DNA of 12,640 bases from Physocladia obscura (Eukaryota; Chytridiomycota; Chytridiomycetes; Chytridiales; Chytriomycetaceae): the NCBI GenBank assembly GCA_027596945.1, contig JADGJH010000993.1:1-12640 (forward strand), read 5' to 3'. Positions 8,866 through 12,640 of this stretch are shown one piece after another. The position numbers were made by a program, and so were the translations under genes. Under the pieces are notes generated by a model. It was given only the letters and a program-made list of their open reading frames with translations. It was not told where the DNA came from and searched no databases. Every line of letters starts with the position of its first letter. Position 1 is the stretch's first letter.

Positions 8866-11616
8866 TTATTTTTTTTTTGAACTAACACCACTAGAGTTAT
8901 TTGCCTTCCGTTTTTTCCCCCCTGCAGCCGAAGTCCACCACCACTCTGCACCCTCAAACAAAGCGCCAGATTTCCGTTTTCCAACAATCCGCGTGCACCC
9001 ATTACCATCCATTATAGAACATTTGCATTCACCAAAATACTCTGGCCCACCGAAATCAATATCAGAGTAGTCAAGTGTAAGTTCCGTGTCGGCTTCAATA
9101 CGCGTTGTCGAAAATAGTGCAAGACGTGGCAGTGTATGATTTTTGGATTTAGAACGTGCGTAGATCAAAATTCCTCTCAGATTTGGTGAACATGAATGAT
9201 TCTGAAAAAATTAAATTAAATTTCTTTTGAAAGGAAAAAAAACGAAACTAATAATAATAATAATAATAATTTACAATAAAGCGCGTATAGTTGCATGAAT
9301 ACGTAGCATCCACGCCGTACATCTCATGTCCATCTTCATTCCGAACAACAATCATATCGCGGCTATTGTTAATATTGTATAAGCTCCGTCGAATATGGAT
9401 ACCTGTAGGTCCAACAATTGTGCCAATGTAATCGCCGATATGCGCGCCATATGGAATAGGCGTTCTGATTGGTAGTACTATAGTAAGTATAATATGGAAG
9501 TGACAGAGGGGGAAAAAAGAATTTTGAACCCAGTAAAAAGCCCTGTTGCACCGACAAAGAATTCATTCACGTTGGAACAGCACTTGTACCAAAAAAAAAA
9601 AAAAAGTCCTTACCCCAACCTGCCAAAATAAATTGGAATTAATAATGTGATAGTTATAATAATAATAAAATACAAACCACAACTCCTTGTACTTTGAATA
9701 AACAATCCTTCAATAATTTTTTTATCATCTTCAAAAAACTTCCACCGATTTTCGCAATCCTCACAAGAACATCCACACGCATCGCCACATTCCACGACGC
9801 GCGTCTCAATAAAGTCTCGCAGCGCGTCGTGTTGGTACGCCGGACCCCCGCTTCGCTTCACACAAGCGCATCGATCAGTTGACGCGCATTTCGACCCTTT
9901 TATGCTGCAATCGCATCCGTCGGAATGCTCAGATTCATCCAAAATTGATGAAAAAAATGGCATGAGTTTGCGGTCAATTGGAGATATAATGCTTTGCTTG
10001 AGGTACTAATAAAATGAAATAATTAATTTTATGAAATGATTGATGAAGCAACAAAAATTAAATAAACTAAACAAATTAAAAAATTCACCCGTCTTTCAGG
10101 CAACTCCGGCTCAGCATCACTTTTTTTTAATCCAACGGAAATGCCAAACCCATCTTGCATAGTACCGTTGAAAAAAGTCTTATCGCTTTCCCAGAACCGT
10201 GAAAAATAACCCCAATTACAAGTATTTTCGAAATCAGTAGCGCCAAACAACGAATGTTTGATCACTTGCGCAATAAAATAGTCTGAGTTATTGGCATCTG
10301 TGTCGATACACAAAGTCCCAAGATCGTCAAAACAGTGTGTTTGCGGATTTGATTCCTCCTGATCAATTATGATAACATCCATGTCGCGCCGAGGAATTGG
10401 AATTGGAATTTCCAACTAGCATACAATAGCAATGCAAAATAAATAAACAAATAACGAATGTAAAAAAGAATTTTACGAGAAATACTTGTGAAATAAGACA
10501 CCAGATGTCAAATAAAATTTTTGGATCGATTGCAAGGATTGCCGCGAGGGCAATAATCATGGGTATCTGAAATCCAGCACCATCATTTGGTTGATCAGAA
10601 TGCCTATTCCTGAGACCTGAATGAATATCGAAAACAATTTCTTGCAATAGCATATACTCTGGTGAAGATGACTCAAAACTTTTATGTTTTGTTTCAGTTT
10701 CAGTTGCTGCTTTTGATTTCAACAGGGACCTTTTTACTATTCGTAAGCGACAATTTTCGTGTTTCCACTTATTGCTAAATTACTCACGATCGGCGTTGTT
10801 TTCTGAGATCGACAGTTCTCTTATCATGTAGCCACTTGCCCAATTTTTTAACGATTTCCATACTCTCAACGTCTTCTACAATCAACAGATCCAGAATCTA
10901 TGTATGGACAAAAATAAACAAACATTAAATAACACACACAAAACACACACACAAACAGCTCATTCGCAGAAAGATAAATAAAGAACCTGAGAAAATAGGT
11001 CGATCTCCCATGGCTCAACAGAGGGCTCCACTATAGGAACAGGGGGTGCGAGTTTAATTTCAATTTTTTGTGCAGAAGAGTCAGGATTTGCGCGCAATGA
11101 ATTTCGCTCGCGAATCAGGGGAATTGGGGCTGCAGTTGTTGATTGCTTTTTCGGGCGCACTTGGTAAGTTACAGGTGTCTGGCGCATGTTGAGTTTATGC
11201 GCGCTGAGATCATTATGAAAGACAGTCGCAAAAGCAATAGGGGTCTTTTTGGCGCCCAGTGCGTGTGAATGCGGGTGTTGCGGAAGAAGGATTTGGGTAG
11301 GTCGATGTTCAACGTCTTCACGATTGGAGCCGGGGGGTTGGATTAGAATTCCCTTTGTTTTTGAAGAGCCAGCGACAGAAAACTGCTTGCATCGAAGCAT
11401 TAATTATGATTGGTGCAGCTGCATTAGTGTATATCGGATGGGACGGTGATATAATGTAACGAGTAACGATACCCCCGCTATCGACCCTACTGTCGACCCC
11501 ACCGTATCCACTAGAAATTGCTTCCATGTAGACGGCTTTGATACAGTACCAGAGCTGGAGCTAACCTCTTTGACTGCCGCTGATGCTGCTGTGTGTTCAT
11601 ATGGATTGTTACTCAT
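8866..11616 (-). CDS. SUV39/Clr4-class histone lysine methyltransferase (pre-SET, SET, post-SET), nine exons
   Basis: Predicted nuclear enzyme that transfers methyl groups from AdoMet to histone H3, by class most likely Lys9, to set up heterochromatin. Inferred exons: 11616-11473, 11382-10987, 10897-10788, 10729-10486, 10415-10089, 10005-9678, 9619-9614, 9477-9275, 9201-8866; total 697 residues. Residues 1-400 have no recognised domain and no chromodomain. Pre-SET cysteines occupy 438-491 (CDC...C, CAC, then CGDACGCSCEDC). SET: GW 517-518, PIPYGAHIGDYIG, VDATYSCNYTRF, NHSCSPN 587-593 (the NHSC core follows an intron) and LTLDY with Tyr631. Post-SET cysteines are 645, 647 and 655, and a basic tail with KKRK could act as a nuclear signal. 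Phases match at every junction. Oddities: GWV replaces the usual GWG, there is an extra pre-SET cysteine, the post-SET spacing is widened, and two splice sites are weak (donor GTTCTT at 10986; acceptor AAAAAG at 10730). The start ATG at 11616 has G at -3; an in-frame ATG at 11400 is the alternative. SET identity is firm; the N-terminal exons are less so. Confidence 0.82.
9248..9272. repeat. (AAT)n microsatellite in intron 8
   Basis: A run of about seven to eight ATA/TAA units directly follows the donor of the intron that separates RFI from NHSC. It lies wholly within the intron, so length changes there would not alter the protein. Confidence 0.9.
9591..9605. repeat. A15 homopolymer in intron 7
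   Basis: Fifteen consecutive A on the plus strand, i.e. a T run just downstream of the microexon donor on the coding strand. U-rich tracts next to a donor can assist recognition of tiny exons, which is an inference here; the run is also a likely site of sequencing-length error. Confidence 0.85.
9614..9619 (-). other. Putative 6-nt microexon in the SET domain
   Basis: The six bases GTTGGG sit between an acceptor (TTTTGGCAG) and a strong donor (GTAAGG). With the flanking exons they supply the last two bases of Gly517, Trp518 and the first base of Val519. This restores the GW pair with exactly the spacing to the following PIP-G words that the family shows. The flanking introns would be 58 bp (9677-9620) and 136 bp (9613-9478). 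Confidence 0.65.
10925..10960. repeat. AC/GT-rich simple repeat in intron 2
   Basis: Interrupted AC dinucleotide tracts (GT on the coding strand) fill the middle of the 89-bp intron 10986-10898. It has no coding consequence. Confidence 0.7.
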
Positions 11617-12396
11617 TGCTGGTTTTCATAATCAGCAGATCAAACTCAAATTCTTCATAATCAAATAGAATACAACACTAAAATAAAGATTCTTTCTTAT
11701 GTCTCATTACAATTTCCTTACAAGACAATGGCGGAAGGAAGATGCCCCAAGTACAGCTTTTTTATTCCAATTCAATTCAAATCCAAATTAAAAGAGACTC
11801 ATGTCTTAATTTAATTTAAGTAATATTTGCACAGACAAAAAATATGGTTTAATGCTTGCTTGCTTTGAGATTTACAAAAGGTATAAAATACATGAAAATC
11901 CTTCAGGTGCTTATTAACAGTTTCATGCCAAGCCCATAATTTCTAAAATGAAAAAAAAACCTTTTTCTAAGTTTAATAACTTTTCATCCAGATCAGCTGC
12001 ATCAATGATTCTTCTTTTGTAGTCATTCTAAAAAGCATACTGTTTACTTTTGTTAATAACTCAAGAAAAATCAATTTTAATTTAAAAAAACTGAAGTAAA
12101 TTGAAATGTAGAATGAGAACAGGTATAAGGTTTTAGTAAGGTGTAAAAAAGTAATAGTAGAGCCACTGGTAGCTGTATCAACTTGAGCTGACTAATTCAA
12201 TACATTATATCACAGAACTAAATGATAAAAGTTTGAGATGAAAGTACACCCAAACTCTTTCCTTAATTTATTATAGATTATTTTAAATAAAACAAAGTCT
12301 TTATTAAGTATTATACTTCAATTCCAACTACATCTCATACAGCTATTTCAAAAATATTGAGTCAGACAAAATAAATGGCATTTTTTTGATTTTTGA
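11617..12396. other. AT-rich 5' flank of the methyltransferase gene
   Basis: No gene is seen. The promoter and 5' leader of the methyltransferase must lie in the part nearest 11617, but I could not fix a TATA box or start site. A GTAAGG donor-like word on the minus strand near 11720 leaves room for an intron in the leader. Beyond about 11760 the DNA is CpG-free and AT-rich like the transposon side. Confidence 0.4.
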
Positions 12397-12640
12397 AATA
12401 CTGGAGAGAAATACTGGAGAAATATTGGTGGAGATACTGGTGGAGATACTGGATTCAATTTTAACTAATATTTATCATGGGCATCAAGCAACACCCAGAT
12501 GCCATTCTTTGGCACATTGTCTGGGCCTGCTTGGAAGGACAATGCTCATGTTCTGTGGCAAAACAATTATTTGTTGATTGCTCTTTGGTTGCTTGAACAT
12601 ATGGATACTTTCAAACATTTGGAACACTCAGGAATCCATA
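12397..12640 (+). repeat. Dispersed repeat, copy B, cut by the window end
   Basis: Second copy of the repeat at 4687-4902, in the same orientation. It opens with an imperfect tandem array (12397-12452) of ATACTGG-AGA/GTGG units about 12 bp long, then carries the shared words CCAGATGCCATTCTTTGG, TTGGAAGG, TTTGTTGATTGCTC and TCAGGAATCCAT. The repeat continues past the window, so its end is unknown. Confidence 0.75.

Noticed and set aside
9369..9566. Open minus-strand frame over the SET exon
   Set aside because: The real SET exon uses another frame here (PIPYG, VDATYSCNYTRF); this frame is a shadow that also runs into the intron.
10416..10485. Hydrophobic segment suggesting a transmembrane helix
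   Set aside because: The hydrophobic residues come from translating the T-rich intron between GTATTT and GCTAG; splicing removes them.
11404..11616. Stand-alone small membrane-like protein of 70 residues
   Set aside because: Its stop is 3 nt before an in-frame ATG that continues into the methyltransferase, and an in-frame intron removes the stop and the hydrophobic tail. A separate gene that close is unlikely in a fungus.
1..12640. CRISPR array, tRNA, rRNA or bacterial operon
   Set aside because: No regularly spaced repeats, no cloverleaf with conserved arms and no ribosomal sequence were seen; spliced gene structure and transposon types are eukaryotic.

Overview
The window looks like AT-rich nuclear DNA of a fungus. 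The one intact-looking gene has eight short introns (58-136 bp). Around it lie decayed transposons of types common in fungi, best matching basidiomycetes: Plavaka/CACTA-like, DIRS-like, Tc1/mariner-like and pogo-like. I cannot name the species. Outside the gene CpG is almost absent. I counted 11 CpG in 3601-8800 and one in 11641-12640, against more than fifty in 8881-9970, which suggests long-term cytosine methylation of the repeats.

Layout. 140-1331 (-): 3' part of a Plavaka/CACTA-like transposase pseudogene. 1365-3334 (-): broken DIRS-like retrotransposon with a gag-like region followed by a truncated reverse transcriptase; no tyrosine recombinase is visible. 3464-4686: no recognisable gene. 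4687-4902: copy A of a dispersed repeat. 5024-5700 (+): Tc1/mariner-like pseudogene. 6545-7706 (+): pogo/DDE_1-like pseudogene. 7707-8865: AT-rich spacer with one unexplained open stretch. 8866-11616 (-): a nine-exon gene predicted to encode a 697-residue pre-SET/SET/post-SET histone lysine methyltransferase of the SUV39/Clr4 class. 11617-12396: AT-rich 5' flank. 12397-12640: copy B of the dispersed repeat, running off the window.

The methyltransferase gene is the functional centre. Its reading frame stays continuous across all eight inferred introns, and the joined exons place GW, NHSC, LTLDY and the cysteine clusters in the order expected of the family. The model needs a 6-nt microexon carrying the GW pair of the AdoMet-binding motif. 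An enzyme of this class would normally help silence repeats like those beside it.

I see no operon, CRISPR array, rRNA, tRNA or novel defence-like system. The observations most worth checking are the microexon and its in-frame skipping, the CpG-retaining island, and catalytic-site losses in the transposons that fit CpG decay.
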